A stretch of 64,000 nt of DNA from Linderina pennispora (GCF_002104995.1 NW_024468288.1:1-64000), one strand, 5' to 3'; positions 17,769-32,157 are shown, counted from the stretch's first letter. Made by a program: numbers and translations. Notes: generated from the sequence alone by a model not told the origin.

Positions 17769-19553
17769 ATGGCTCCTCTAGCACAAAATCTGCCGCACAT
17801 TGTCATTGAACTGATCAGCCGGTATTCAGCAGTTTACGATGCGGACAAATACAATCCTATGCAGAAGCTGAACTGCTCAGGGCTCAGGCTTGTGCTTCCA
17901 CTAGCTGGTATTTGTCGCAGCTGGCGCTATGCAATCTTGGCTGATTTGTACCAGGACGTGACGTGGTGTCAGACAGGCTGCCTCCGCTGCTTAAAGTGCT
18001 CATGCTGTCGTCGTTCCATGCCACGTGTTTTTGAGAATGCACTAGGCTTGGGTTTAGGTGACCACATAAAATCACTGAACTTCCATATACAGTCGGCTGA
18101 CATTTTTGATGGGAAGGCACTTGCACAGTTCGGGGCTGTTGTTTCTGACGACATGATCCTACCCAGTGTCAAACGCCTGACGTTAAGCTTATCCATTGTT
18201 AGCAACAGCCCTAGTCCTGCTCAAAAGATTAGCTACAACAATATTGGCGTGTTCTGCAACCGACTCGATAGATTCCTTCCCAATGCAAGGTTACTCGAAT
18301 TGGTTAGCATGGATCCCCGCTGGCCCCTACCGAATCACCAGCCTTTCGCATTTCTTTTCAACAGATTGTCCTCCAAGGTTTCGGGGGTATCAGCAGAACT
18401 AATGTCGTGCAATGGGATTTCAATCGCAGCTACAGGCCCTGTTCCGCTCAAAAGTATCAGTATTTACAACACCAATGGAACCACCTCTGTTGGAGAACTG
18501 ATTCAGCGCCATTCTGAGACACTGGAGAATATTTCCTTGACATCCTGGACAATTGAACCATTTCGGTCAATGGCCCTTAAGGAGTCTGGCGATGTGGTTG
18601 TATACCCCCGAGTCCGTGTTTTGAAGATCTTTGCACGCTATTTTGCATCGACGGATACTATTAACACTGGTGCGTGCGCGGGTATTACTCTGTTTCCAAT
18701 TCTGGAAAAATTTGTTTGCAATGGCGAGTACCCTTACTCGGACGCCATCGCCTTCCGAGGAAATGAACGGACACTTCGGGAGATTTCCATGTGCATTGAC
18801 GAAAACCTTGTCAGGGTCCTTGAAAGCAGTGGCATGCATATCGTCGGCAGGTATCCAGCTTTGGACTACATTGATTTCCTTGATGATTACTATTTCCCCG
18901 AAGGACTTCTCAGCCGTTATATTCAGATTGTGCTTGCGCTTGGACGAAAGGCATCGGTATTAAGATTCAATCCCAGACACACAGCTCGGTTCGGCGATCT
19001 TCAGTTCACTCCAGGCGACCTTAGTCAAAACATGCGCATCCTTAACTTGGGATCAGTCAAGTTTACGGTTCCACAGGCAGTCGGTGTCCTAATAACGCTA
19101 CCACAGCTCCATCGGCTGTCTATTTCGCTGGAACGGAATGCTGAGTTTTCCCACACAGATAGTCTGCACTCGTATTGTGTTGGCAAGTGTGACGAGACAG
19201 ATTCCGATATCGACGAAGATGAAAGCGCATCCGACGATTTGCTGCATGATACTCGGAAACTTGTCATCGTGACAGAAAACTCCCATGTCGATTTTCTCCA
19301 GTCGCATATGGGCCCGATATGCGCTGATCTTGGCTCTCTCGCAGAACTTCAGGCACGGTTCCCATCGATTAGTCCAAAGCTCGTGAATCTGCGGTTTGAA
19401 CGCGTCGAGCATTTCAACCTTATTGAGCTTTGCAGGGCTACAGTAATGTTCACTCAGCTCTGTCCAGGTATCAGGCACGTCGAATTCTTCAGCATGCAAT
19501 TACACAGACATTGTACGCTAATGCCAGGCGATATTCCGAAATTCAAATGCTAA
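17769..19553 (+). CDS. F-box-like protein with C-terminal leucine-rich region
   Basis: 594 aa from ATG 17769. This start is chosen because the F-box-like segment begins at once: LPHIVIELISRYSAVYDAD, then LVLPLAGICRSWRYAILADLYQ at residues 45-66. A Cys cluster (CLRCLKCSCCRRS) follows at about 77-90. The remaining 500 residues show irregular repeats with Leu/Ile-rich strands (MRILNLGSVKFT, LHRLSISLE, LVNLRFERVEHFN) like the degenerate LRRs of large fungal F-box families. An acidic loop (DSDIDEDESASDD) interrupts them. Such proteins are SCF ubiquitin-ligase substrate adaptors, though many fungal members are uncharacterised. No intron is needed. Confidence 0.75.
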   Translation: MAPLAQNLPHIVIELISRYSAVYDADKYNPMQKLNCSGLRLVLPLAGICRSWRYAILADLYQDVTWCQTGCLRCLKCSCCRRSMPRVFENALGLGLGDHIKSLNFHIQSADIFDGKALAQFGAVVSDDMILPSVKRLTLSLSIVSNSPSPAQKISYNNIGVFCNRLDRFLPNARLLELVSMDPRWPLPNHQPFAFLFNRLSSKVSGVSAELMSCNGISIAATGPVPLKSISIYNTNGTTSVGELIQRHSETLENISLTSWTIEPFRSMALKESGDVVVYPRVRVLKIFARYFASTDTINTGACAGITLFPILEKFVCNGEYPYSDAIAFRGNERTLREISMCIDENLVRVLESSGMHIVGRYPALDYIDFLDDYYFPEGLLSRYIQIVLALGRKASVLRFNPRHTARFGDLQFTPGDLSQNMRILNLGSVKFTVPQAVGVLITLPQLHRLSISLERNAEFSHTDSLHSYCVGKCDETDSDIDEDESASDDLLHDTRKLVIVTENSHVDFLQSHMGPICADLGSLAELQARFPSISPKLVNLRFERVEHFNLIELCRATVMFTQLCPGIRHVEFFSMQLHRHCTLMPGDIPKFKC

Positions 19554-19777
19554 TAGATGAATGAGACACTGAATACTATCTTTATTTGAAGCAACATGAT
19601 GATGAGTGTGGCGGCAGGATTCTAGTCAACACGCGTTTTATCCAGATGTCTGCTCCTTATTCTGTCTGCTTAGCACATCATTTGGTCACTTTTCTTTATG
19701 TTTAAGCCCTTGATACGCGTTCGGACGGTGATTTGTGTATCCTGGATCTCGGCAGAACTACACATGTAACCGTTTAT

Positions 19778-20731
19778 TTAAATGCATAGCATAAAAATAC
19801 AAAAATGCCGTGGAGCGGGTTTTTGAAGGGTTTCTAGCGCCAGTGGTTTATATGGCGCTGGCTGCTCTGGGCCAACGATTAGGGCAGTATCATTGATTGA
19901 CGCTATCCAATTTATGTACTGATAAATGTGGGTATAGAGACCAAATCCACCATCTTCACCACAGGTCAATTCACCGCTTATGCTGGACCCGTAGCTAACG
20001 ATACCAGCCATATATGGAGCTCCTTCAACGTAGATTATAGTCCCCACCCCAGAGTCGCCAGAACAAACATCAGCACCGATGTGGTAATGGTTGTTTGCGC
20101 ATATCAGCGGACCATTAGCGTCAGTGTATCTGGACTCAACCCATTGGCACTCCTTTGGTTCTGAGATATACACATAGTTTGTCAACAATGACGAGGCGAT
20201 ATCTCTGCTTGATCCGTGAGTCGTGGTTAATCCCCAACCAAATACCCTCATTTCACTGTGGGGTGGAATATCGCCATTGTAAATACTCAAGAACTCTACT
20301 TTGCCTTTCACAAATTCTAGTGGCGGAATTTTGATGACCGCAATATCATGCCTAACCTCAACAGAATCATAGCTAGGCGGAACATGAATAGAGATTGCCC
20401 TCGTCACATACTGCTTGGCGCTATCATTGTTACCATAGTATATAGATGTGGTGAGTGTAGTTGCCACAGCAGTGTCATCAGAGTTACGGATGCAATGGGC
20501 TGCAGTAATTACAGTCGAGTTGTTCACTAGTGTACCACCGCATAGGCGTTTAGCAAATGGAGAGGTTATTATTTTCAAGCGAACAAAGTATGGTGCTTCG
20601 CCGCTTGCCACCAGTGTCCCATTAGTAACCCGTGCATTGCCATACTGCGAATCGGCGGCTGTCCCATGGAGAAAAGGGAACATAAGAAATAGTGCGGCAA
20701 GTAAACGCATAGTTTTCATAGTACTAAACAT
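19778..20731 (-). CDS. Secreted trypsin-like serine protease (S1 family)
   Basis: 317 aa with an N-terminal signal peptide (MRLLAALFLMFPFLHGTAA). The mature domain starts near ARVTNGTLVASGEAPYFV; the usual IVGG activation site is replaced by VTNG. The catalytic triad is His in ITAAHCIR, Asp in VRHDIAVIKI and Ser in CSGDSGVG. FGWG and GLYTHIYQYINWI are standard S1 landmarks. Several N-glycosylation sequons are present. The ~40-residue tail after the domain is unusual. It is divergent from the second protease, sharing a 482-bp intergenic region. The S1 core has no intron, whereas the neighbour has one inside the serine motif. Confidence 0.88.
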   Translation of the reverse strand: MFSTMKTMRLLAALFLMFPFLHGTAADSQYGNARVTNGTLVASGEAPYFVRLKIITSPFAKRLCGGTLVNNSTVITAAHCIRNSDDTAVATTLTTSIYYGNNDSAKQYVTRAISIHVPPSYDSVEVRHDIAVIKIPPLEFVKGKVEFLSIYNGDIPPHSEMRVFGWGLTTTHGSSRDIASSLLTNYVYISEPKECQWVESRYTDANGPLICANNHYHIGADVCSGDSGVGTIIYVEGAPYMAGIVSYGSSISGELTCGEDGGFGLYTHIYQYINWIASINDTALIVGPEQPAPYKPLALETLQKPAPRHFCIFMLCI

Positions 20732-21213
20732 ACACCGAAAATAAAACTAGAGGAACAAATAAACATGCATCACATCAGCACCAACTCTAAATAATGTCGT
20801 TGGAATAAAAGCGGTGGCAGCAATCAGAATCATAGGCACTCAGTGACTAGGGAATAAATATCAATCTCATTCATATTTGCCACACATTGAGATGTGCGCT
20901 ATTTGCCAATGCAATTTTGGTTGATTATAGAGCAATGTTCCCTTTGGCCAACTATACCTGCAAGTGTTATTGCAGATGATTATATTGGATTAATAAATTG
21001 AATATATGGATACCATCTCATCTCGTTATTCGTTTGGCTTCTTTGTGCCAGTCGCAAGCCAAGCCATCGGGAACGATAGAGCAGGGTGGCTATATACAAC
21101 GAATAGGCATAAACGATCATCCTTGCTCTTGGCACATCAGTCCTGACAGTCACTCTCCTTCTCAGCAATTGCTGCCTTGAAAGAATATCTAGTCATTTAT
21201 ATCTGCTTCTGCT
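20732..21213. promoter_or_regulatory. Divergent intergenic region between two protease genes
   Basis: 482 bp that should hold both promoters. TATATACAACGAATAGG at 21090 is a possible TATA region for the rightward gene. No gene is seen within it. Confidence 0.4.
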
Positions 21214-22157
21214 ATGCTTATCATACCTACTGCAATTGCGTACCTACGGGTAGCGGCTTCAACACTAGTTTTTAATGCAAGAGACGTTTCAAGGATCACG
21301 AACGGCACGGTTGCACCAGAAGGCCGTGCGCCATTTCTAGCACATATCCTGATACCAACCCATCCACCACGCTACTCAGCTTGCGGTGGCGTAATAATAA
21401 GCAGCACGACGGTAATTACCGCAGCACATTGCGTAGTGGATCTGGCTACTGGCATCCCACACACAGCTTCAAGCATATACGTGAATTACGGCTCAAACCT
21501 TGAAAGCAACCAAAAGTACTTACAGGCTGTTGATGTAGTCAGTCACCCTGGTTTCTCAGCCAGTCTAGGACCGGAAGGACGAGGGGCGATAATTATAAAC
21601 GACATAGCAGTGATAACAACACCGCTATTAAAGTTGGACAGCCATCATGTGGAGGCCATTTCCATATACAATGGCCCACTCAATCCACAGCAGCAGGTAA
21701 CACTCTACGGATGGGGCAATACCCAAACAGCGACCAGATCAAACGCAATGTCGCTGATGACAGGAACAGCATACCTGGGATCTCCAGACGAGTGCAGGCA
21801 GGTGGCACCAAACTTTTCCAGCAACAACGGCCTGCAATTCTGCATCAACCACGACCTCAATCCAGGCGTCGGCTCGTGCCAAGGTAATTGTGAAACATAA
21901 CTTGTATGCCGGTGCCATTGACTGCAGACAAAAGGCACATAGCTAACACTTCTGCCATAGGTGATTCGGGGTCTGGCATAACGGTCAGCTACAATGGAAC
22001 AGCATATGTCGCTGGGCTGGTTAGTTTTGGCACCAACACCAGAGGCGAGGCAACCTGCGGCGAATCCGGCAGCTTCAGCCTAAACACACACATCCTTCCA
22101 CACATTAAATGGCTGCAACAGACGGCAGGCCTAGTGTTTTCAACAGGACCGTTTTGA
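21214..22157 (+). CDS. Secreted trypsin-like serine protease (S1 family), one intron
   Basis: Two exons, 21214-21883 and 21961-22157, give 288 aa. The 77-bp intron has GTAATT at the donor, CTAAC at about 21943 as a branch site, and CCATAG at the acceptor. Splicing rebuilds the active-site motif CQGDSGSG, with the intron inside the Gly codon just before Asp-Ser. A signal peptide precedes RITNGTVAPEGRAPFLA. The other triad residues are His in ITAAHCVV and Asp in IINDIAVITT. YGWG and LNTHILPHIKWLQ match S1 landmarks. It is a paralogue of the gene at 19778-20731 and probably an extracellular nutrient-acquisition enzyme. Confidence 0.9.
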
Positions 22158-22178
22158 TTCTTTTAACAATAGTGATCT

Positions 22179-24451
<2,273 letters not shown>

Positions 24452-27400
24452 ATGGACAGTACGCAGCAAGCGCAGCCAGCGCAGCAAGCGCAGCAAGCAC
24501 AGGGCCCGCTGGTTACTATTCCCTTGCTAAAGTCGTGCGAGAGTAAGTTGGGCAGTTGTTGAATTGGTTTTGAACGATGCAGCAAATGTGAACACCAAAT
24601 ATATTAAAAAGCTCGACGAGTTTAATTATTCTGTGCTGTAGGTTGCAGACAGCGGAAGATAAAGTGTTCGGGCGATAAGCCGACCTGCGCACACTGTGCC
24701 CGGCGGCACCAGCCATGTATTTATCGGCGGTCGGCGCGATACAAACGACGGCTCAATCCAGGCGGCGCAGCAGCAAAGGACGACAAGTCAGCAAAGAAGC
24801 TGACTGAGGTACCGCAGAATGCGTCGTCAGATGTCCCGCAGCAGCAGCAGCAGCAGCAGCAGCAGACAGAAGCGGCAGTGGCGACAGCCACTCTGGCGTC
24901 AACCATGGAGCCGGCACCAATAGCAACAGGCGAAGCAGCAACAGTGGACGATAGCCTGCCACTGTCAGCACTGTTTGACACGTCGCTTATTAATGAGTCG
25001 GATATTCTGCCACCGTCGATTCTGCAGAGCATGAACTTCTGGATGAACGACTCGCTGCTGACAGCATCACCCACGGTGGCCACAGCACCCGGAAACAACC
25101 CAGTGCAACAGCCGCCACTGCCGCCGCCGATCTCGGCTCCACAATACCCAATTGCGAGCAATATAAATACGCTTGGGCCAGGCAATATGGACAGCAGCCT
25201 AGCCAACCTAGTACCGATGGATGTGGCCCTGGGACTGCCGAATCTGGCAACGCCAGTGAGCCCGCAGGCACCGGGCATACAAAGCAATGTGACGCCGTTT
25301 CTCAGCGATCTGCAGGCGTCGAATCTGTTTGCGCTGTCGCCGGACTTTCTACAGCAGCTGCACCAGGTGCCGGCGGCTGGCAATAGTAGCGCAACGCCCT
25401 CGGAGCAGAATATTTCGGGCGGGGTGCAGTCGCCGCTGCTGTACACGTCGGCATCGCCCAATCTGCTACTGCAGACAGACAATAATCGGCTGCTGCCATT
25501 CACCACAGACGCACTGGCGTCGCTGAATCTAGTCAACTCGCCCACCACTAGCAGCAACCTTATGTCAGGCACGCTCAACAGCCAGCTGCTTGCTGTGGGA
25601 AATATGCAGCAGCCCAAGCATCCCGTGCCGGGTCCATATGCGCCAGGTGCAGCGATTGTTCCTAGCCAGCAGCAAACTATGAACCGGGTCCAATCAGCGC
25701 CTACCGCTAACAATCTGCTAGAGGGAACATGGCCGACGAAGCCCCGGACGCCGTTTGCGACGCCGAACGCGACCACCGGGATCCTGAGCCATGGTGTTTC
25801 TTCGGCGTTTGCCAAGCACTTTGTCAATAATTCACCTGTGCTTGCAGCTCACATGCAAAGCGATGCAATCTCCAATACCAGCAACAACTCATTGGTCAGC
25901 AACAACTCATTGGCCAGCAGCAATTCATTGGCCAGCAGCCGGCGGGTGTCAACAACGCAAGCTCCGGCGGGGTCTGGCGGCCTCGCACAGTCAGACAGCA
26001 GCCCCAGCATCCAGCAGCAGAGAATTCCGATCTGCGATTTCGACATGCATGCTACCAGCGAGCCACTGGCCGACAACCCATATATGGACCGGTCGGTGCA
26101 CCTGAATGGCAGCATCGGCGGGCGCGGCCGTGACGCGTCGATTACCAGCACAGTGTCGCAACTGAACAACGACGCAATCCCAGTGATTCTACGCGACATT
26201 GTCACAGAGTATCCAGAGCTGGGTAGCGCCGAGCTCCTGTACAACCTGCTGATCACACATGTGGTCCACGACTGCTCGCGCATCGGCATCTACAGCACGC
26301 GGCTGTTCTGGATGCGCGTCAAGGGCTACGATGTGCCAAAGTACCATCTGCTGGCGACCATTGCCGACGCGTGTCGCTCGTGGACACTGCCAGAGTCGCT
26401 GCGTGACGCATTGCCACCGAACTTGGACGAAGTCTGCTATGCATTGGCAGTCAAGGACGCGCCGACGGACTCGCGTAACCCGAGCATGATCAGCGTGCAG
26501 GCCTTGCTGATGCTGTCCTCGTATGAGTTCAAGTCAGCGCGGTTTGCGCCTATGCTGGAGCACCACTGCATGGCGTTCAAGATCATCACGGCGGTCAAGT
26601 TCCGCGGCGCTCCGTACCCGTGGCGCGGGGTGCGCAAAACACCCGACGCCAACGGCATGGACTGGAACTACCAGCTTCTAATCCGGTCGTACTGGCGGCT
26701 GTACATAACGCTGTACTTCTCGACCGAGATCTTCCGCATCGACGCGCCCGAGGACCGCGACTTCATGCCGGATCTGCCGCACCATGACGATTTCTTCGCC
26801 GAGCACATTTTCGTGCCTGACGCGACGCAGGAGTTTGGCTTCCGCATCGCCGCACCGCCATATCCGATCTCCACCACGCCCATGGGCGACATTCTGGCGA
26901 TCCTGTGCGAACTGTTCATCAAGCAGTACAAGATCTCGAACCGCTTCAACAAGGTTTTGCGTGGAGAAAAGACCAGCCGGTCGTACGTCGGATATTTGCG
27001 CGAGTGGGACCGCCAGATGGTCGAGTGGCGCGAGTCTCTGCCGCCATATCTGCGTGGCGATTTGCCCGAGCTTGCGCGCCACACTCAGACCCTGGATATG
27101 CGGCGCCGCCGCATGAACCTGGAGGGTCTGAGCGAGAACGAGATGTGGCAGAAGCGCCAAGAGTGGAACCAGGGCGTGGGCCGCACCATGGAGATCCTGT
27201 ACGTGCATATCATGTTCGACCAGGCGCGGATCAGGGCCCACCGCATTGCACTGATGATTCTGCTGCATGAGGACCTCGACATGGTACGCAACTTCCAGTA
27301 CTCCAAGGCGTTCTCGGTGCAGGAGTTGCCGCGTCTGGCCGGCACCACGCCGATTCTGAACACATACGAGGATGATGCCGAGGCCTTCAAACTGTCAGTG

Positions 27401-28090
27401 CAGGCGTCGGCCGAGGCCGCCACGCATATCTACAGCATGCTCAAATTCACGTACCAGTTCGGTGTCGACCTGCATGCGTTCACCACCGTGATCATCGGCG
27501 CTCTGTTCCAGCTCGCTCTGGTGTATGTGGGTCGTGTGCAGTCGAGCTCGCCGCGTCTGGCCTGGTGCGCAATGCTGCGTTTGGCTCGGATCCTGGCCAT
27601 GATCCGCTCGCTGGACCGCTGGGGCCCGGCCCTGTATATTTTCACCAACATCCTGAAAGCCCTGGGCCGGCCCGAGCTGCTGCTTCAGGTCCCCAGCCCG
27701 CAGACGCGCCAGGAGCTTGCAGTCGAGACCAGCCGGTCCACGTTCCCGGTAAGGTCGCCCTCGGTTGACTCCTCTGCCGATAGCCTGTGCTATGATGACC
27801 AAGGGCTGGCTGCCGGGGAGCCCGCTGCCGCGAATAAGCGCAAGAGCTGTGTCGGCGACATCCGCGGCGACGAGAAGCGGTACGAGTTCAATGACCATCA
27901 TCATGGCGATAACCCAGCGTCACTGTCCAATGCGCCGTCGTCGCCCGAGGAGGAGGATCTGACGAACCCGTTCCCGCCTGACCATGTTATCACGCATATC
28001 ATGCGCGAGCAAAAGGTCAACACGGCGACGTTCTTCTCGCCGACACTGCCCATACTGGCCGCATCGCTATTACATACCAACAGCGGATGA
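24452..28090 (+). CDS. Zn2Cys6 fungal transcription factor with polyglutamine tract, one intron
   Basis: Exons 24452-24542 and 24642-28090 give 1179 aa. The 99-bp intron (GTAAGT...CTGTAG) lies inside the zinc cluster. Joining the exons gives CESCRQRKIKC, then CAHC and a final Cys, placing the six ligands at Cys29, 32, 39, 46, 49 and 56. A basic linker follows, then a CAG-encoded polyGln run near residue 100, a ~400-residue Ser/Asn/Pro/Gln-rich region (activation or disorder) and a central helical block (TEYPELGSAELLYNLLITHVV onward) like the Fungal_trans regulatory domain. The C-terminus is acidic (SSPEEEDLTNPFPPDH). The gene it controls cannot be read from the sequence. Confidence 0.88.
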
Positions 28091-28202
28091 CTCACCTGTT
28101 GTAGACCCTCCTCCTGATGAAATAAATACTGTCAAATTTCCCACGACCAGACCGACTGCTGCTTTGCCTCAGCTCCATCTTTCAGCACTACTTTTTCCAC
28201 TA

Positions 28203-29000
28203 ATGGCAGACTTCCTCGGCTTAAAGAACGTCCATGTGTTTGTCACTGGCGCCTCTGGCGGCGTGGGCCTCGCCACATCCCGTGCATTCCTCGACCAAGG
28301 CGCTTTTGTCACGCTGCACTACAACTCCAACAGTACGACACTGGACCCACTCCTCCACGAGTTCCCCGACCGTGCATTCGCTGTCCAGGCCCGCATCACC
28401 GACGAATCCTCTGTCTCGCAGGCATTCGAGTCGGCAATTTCCAAGTTTGGCCCCGTCCAAGTCCTGATCGTCAACCACGGCATCTGGCCCACCCAGCCAC
28501 TACTGGTAAAGGACATGTCTTTGGAGCATTGGAACAACACCATTAACGTCAACCTCACTGGCAGCTTCCTGGCCATCCGCCACTTCATGCAGCAGCTGGA
28601 AAAGCACAATGTCCAGGATAACGTCGCCGTCGTGATGGTGGGCTCGACTGCCGGCAAGTTTGGCGAATGGTACCATGCAGACTACTCCGCGTCCAAGTCC
28701 GCTATGATGTACGGGCTGACGCTTAGCCTGAAGAACGAGATTGTGCAGATTTGCCCCAAGGGGCGTGTTAATTCGGTGGCCCCGGGGTGGATCCGCACGG
28801 CGATGGCCGAGCCGGCGCTCAAGGATCAGGATGTCGTGAAGAAGGCGTTTGCCACGTCGCCGCTGAACAAGATCTCGGAGCCGCAGGATATCGCCAATGC
28901 TATTTTGTACCTGGCCAGCGAGAAGGCGTCGGGTAATATCACTGGGCATGTCATGGACGTCAATGCTGGCATGGAGGGCCGCATCATCAACCCTCTCTAG
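28203..29000 (+). CDS. Short-chain dehydrogenase/reductase (SDR)
   Basis: 265 aa from ATG 28203. It has the NAD(P)-binding motif TGASGGVGLA at about 16-25, VNHGIWP in place of NNAG, catalytic Ser in MVGSTAG, and YSASKSAMMYG with the Tyr-x3-Lys pair. PGWIRTAM follows, then a C-terminal substrate loop and DVNAGMEGR. This is a classical SDR similar to 3-oxoacyl reductases and glucose dehydrogenases; the substrate cannot be fixed. It lies only 112 bp after the regulator stop on the same strand, so it has little promoter space of its own. Confidence 0.88.
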   Translation: MADFLGLKNVHVFVTGASGGVGLATSRAFLDQGAFVTLHYNSNSTTLDPLLHEFPDRAFAVQARITDESSVSQAFESAISKFGPVQVLIVNHGIWPTQPLLVKDMSLEHWNNTINVNLTGSFLAIRHFMQQLEKHNVQDNVAVVMVGSTAGKFGEWYHADYSASKSAMMYGLTLSLKNEIVQICPKGRVNSVAPGWIRTAMAEPALKDQDVVKKAFATSPLNKISEPQDIANAILYLASEKASGNITGHVMDVNAGMEGRIINPL

Positions 29001-29418
29001 ACCGCACTTTTAGCTTGATACAATACACGGTTAACCCACTGGCTCTGAAACCATTTGTACATTAGACGCTAGGGGACATATGGCAAGCCCTGCTATTATT
29101 ATGTTTTTACACGCGCTCTGCAAACGTCATGGCAAAACAGCAACATATCGCCACTAATGCCTTCTGAGCATATGCCTTTTGCCTGGGAATAAACCCACCT
29201 GACTGCGGTCACTCGATCTGCAAAACTGTCGATGCGCTAATGCGCTAATGTGCCAGCTGGAAGAACCGGATCTAAGCAAGAAGCAGCCCATGCATGAAAA
29301 GAGGGACACCCGTGATAAACTAGCCCACACAAAAATCACAGCTTCGTCAACTGTTTACCCACGCTTCTTTCCCTTAGCCTTCATCCCAATTATCCAGCTC
29401 CCTTCGCTACTACCAATA

Positions 29419-31393
29419 ATGGCCACTACTGCCATCGACTTTGCCGCCTACACGCCTGAGGCTATCATTGACGGAACCAAGTCCCTGATTGCAAAGGGCG
29501 AGCAAGTCTATGATGCCATAGCCGCCGAACCTAACCCCACCTTTGCCACTGTGGTCGTGCCATTCGCGCAGTTCGAAAACCAAGTCAGCACCAGAATGGC
29601 CGCCTCCAACCTCAGGGCAATCTCGCCTGATGCCGCCGTGCGCCAGGCCAGCAACGACGCCGACCAGCTGCTGGAAGATTTCAAGACCAAGTCCGGCATG
29701 CGTGCCGACGTCTTCGCTGCCATCAACACCGTCTTTGAAAATAAGGCAGAGATGTCCCAGCTCGATGCCGAGGACGCACGCCTGGTCGAGTACACCGTCC
29801 GCAGGTTCCGCCGCAACGGCCTGGCGCTGTCCCCTGAGGACCAGGGGAAGCTGGCGGCAGTCAAGAACAAGCTTACCGAACTGAACCTGCAGTTTGCCAA
29901 GAACTTCAATGAGCTCGAGGGCCAGGAACTGTTCACTCGCGAGGAGCTCGCTGGCTTGCCAGAGGACTTTTTCGCCGGCCGCGAGACCAAGACCGAGGAC
30001 GGAGTCGACAAGTTTGTCGTCACGACAAAGTACCCTGATGTGGAGCCCGTGCTGCAAAAGGCGCATTCTGCCGAGACCCGCCGTCGCATTTTTGTCACCA
30101 ACGACGAGCGCGGCGCGGCAAAACATCCCACTGATCAAGGACGCTGCTAGGCTCCGCATTGAGGCCGCAAAGCTGCTTGGATACAAGACTAACGCCGAGT
30201 ATGTCCATGAGGTCTGCATGGCCAAGACGCCTGCTCGCGTCGCCGAGTTTGAGGCTGGCCTGCTCAGCCGTCTGAGCACGGCTGGCGACAAGGAAATGGA
30301 GGATATCGCTGAGCTCAAGCGCCAGGACTCGCCTGATAGCCCCAAGGTGCTTGCCTGGGACGTCCCCTACTATCTCAACAAGCTCAAAGAGACCCGCTAC
30401 AACGTCGATGAGAACAAGGTCCGCCAGTACCTCCCTACGGAACACACTATCCGCCAGGTGCTGGATTTTTACGAAAAGCTGCTGCATGTGCGTGTGCAAA
30501 AGGCAGACATTTCTGTCTGGCACCCGTCAGTCGACGCCTACGAGGTGACTGACGACGAATACGGATTCCTGGGCCATATCTACATTGATGCCTATCCGCG
30601 CCCGGACAAGGAGAACCACCCGTGCACCATTCCGATGCGCTCTGGATTTGTGAATGCCGATGGTACTCGCCATTTCCCGGCTGCCATCCTGATCACCAAT
30701 CTGTCCAAGGGCTCTGACTCGCAGCCATCGCTAATGTCCCACGAGGACTTGAGAATTGTTCTGCACGAGCTTGGTCATGTTTTCCATGTCATCTGCCTGA
30801 GATCCAAGTACGACATGTTCTGGCTCATGTCGATTGAGTTTGACTTCCTCGAGGCGCCGTCACAAATGCTTGAGAACTGGGTGTGGCAGCCCGAGATCTT
30901 GAAGCGCTTCTCCAGGCACTATCAGACCGGCGAGCCTTTGCCTGACAGTCTCTGCGATGCCATCATTGCTGCCAAGAACGCCGGTGTCCCCATTGACGGC
31001 CTGCGCCGCATGTACCAGAGCCGGTTTGACCAGACCATCCACAACACCACCGATGTGGAGTCGGCTGATATCACCCAGCTGTACTCGGATCTGCGCCGCG
31101 ACATTGGCAGGCTCGATACCGGCGACCTTGTTCTCCCAGCAGCCGGCATCTTTAGCCACATGATGGGCGGATACGACGCCAGGTTCTATGTATACATGTG
31201 GGGCATGGTGTTCTCTGCCGACATGTTTGCTGCGCGCTTTGCCAAGGAGGGAATCAACAACCCACAGACCGGCAGGGACTACCGTCGCGAGATCCTTGAG
31301 CCTGGTGCCACCCGCGATGCTGCCGATTCGCTCCGCGCCTTCCTGGGCCGCGACCCTGCTGATGCTGCATTCTTTGCTGCACTCAACGTCTGA
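29419..31393 (+). CDS. M3-family zinc metallopeptidase (thimet/saccharolysin-type oligopeptidase), frameshift at 30119-30123
   Basis: Full-length gene of about 657 codons in two frames. The first frame runs from ATG 29419 (MATTAIDFAAYTPEAII) to near 30120; the second continues to the TGA at 31393. The change needs one base less in the AAAA run at 30120, with no intron signals, so assembly error is likely. The zinc motif HELGH is at 30764-30778, with the third ligand Glu in FLEAPSQMLENW. FSHMMGGYDARFYVYMWGMVFSADMF is the family's C-terminal signature. These enzymes cleave short peptides in the cytosol or mitochondria. Two substitutions are mild: VFHVICLRSKYDMFW where family members usually have a Gln-rich segment. 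Confidence 0.9.
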
Positions 31394-31458
31394 AATAAAT
31401 GAACACAATCGGGGTTCCATATATTTGCAAAGTAGTTCCCAAGTAAACAAAAGAATGT

Positions 31459-32157
31459 TTAGTTCTCAGAGATAACCCACTCCTCGTTGTTCGAGGTCCA
31501 GTTAACGACCTCACCCTTGCCGCCGAACCACAGCGAGATCTCCTTCTCGGCGCTCTCGGCGCTGTCACTGCCGTGGACGATGTTGCGGCCGATGCTCAGG
31601 CAGAAGTCGCCGCGGATGGTGCCGGTACCCGAGTTCTTCGGGTCAGTAGCGCCAAGCATGATGCGGCCCTGCTTGATGACCGAGGGGCCCTCCCAGACCA
31701 TGCCGACAACCGGCGCGCGGCCGTTGGTCATGTAGTCAACAAGGCCAGCAAAGAACGGCTTCGACGACAGATCCGCGTAGTGCTCCTTGGCCAGCTCGAC
31801 AGGCGGCACCAGCAGCTTCAGGCCAACCAGCTTGTAGCCGCGGCGCTCGAAACGCGAGATGATCTCGCCGACAAGGTTGCGCTGCACTCCGTCGGGCTTG
31901 ACCGCAATGAAGGTGCGCTCCTTGCTGGTGCCGGGAGCACCGTAGACCGGCAGGGCGTTGTCTGCCTGGATCGGCGTCTGGGCAGAGTAGATGGTGTAGC
32001 CGGCGGTGGCGATGGCGGCAGCGGCAGCAGCAGTGCCGAAGCGGGCACCGAGGGAGCGGGCGGTCTGCGACGACGAGGTCGAGAAGGCGCGGGCAGCGAT
32101 GGCACCCTGGCGGCGGGCAGCCTGGCGGAGAGCGGCGGTGGCGGTACGAGCGAACAT
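31459..32157 (-). CDS. Mitochondrial nucleoside diphosphate kinase
   Basis: 232 aa. An Arg/Ala-rich presequence without acidic residues ([19 protein letters not shown]) and a short hydrophobic stretch ([15 protein letters not shown]) suggest mitochondrial targeting and inner-membrane anchoring. The NDK domain starts at [20 protein letters not shown]; the phosphohistidine is in [12 protein letters not shown], and [13 protein letters not shown] closes the domain. It transfers gamma-phosphate from ATP to NDPs via the His. It is convergent with the M3 peptidase, 65 bp apart. Confidence 0.95.
   Translation of the reverse strand: MFARTATAALRQAARRQGAIAARAFSTSSSQTARSLGARFGTAAAAAAIATAGYTIYSAQTPIQADNALPVYGAPGTSKERTFIAVKPDGVQRNLVGEIISRFERRGYKLVGLKLLVPPVELAKEHYADLSSKPFFAGLVDYMTNGRAPVVGMVWEGPSVIKQGRIMLGATDPKNSGTGTIRGDFCLSIGRNIVHGSDSAESAEKEISLWFGGKGEVVNWTSNNEEWVISEN

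Noticed and set aside
24721-25827. 368-aa antisense frame opposite the Zn2Cys6 regulator
   Set aside because: Composition is Cys/Ser/Gly-rich shadow of CAG/GCN-rich sense codons; the sense strand has the zinc cluster and continuous regulator homology.
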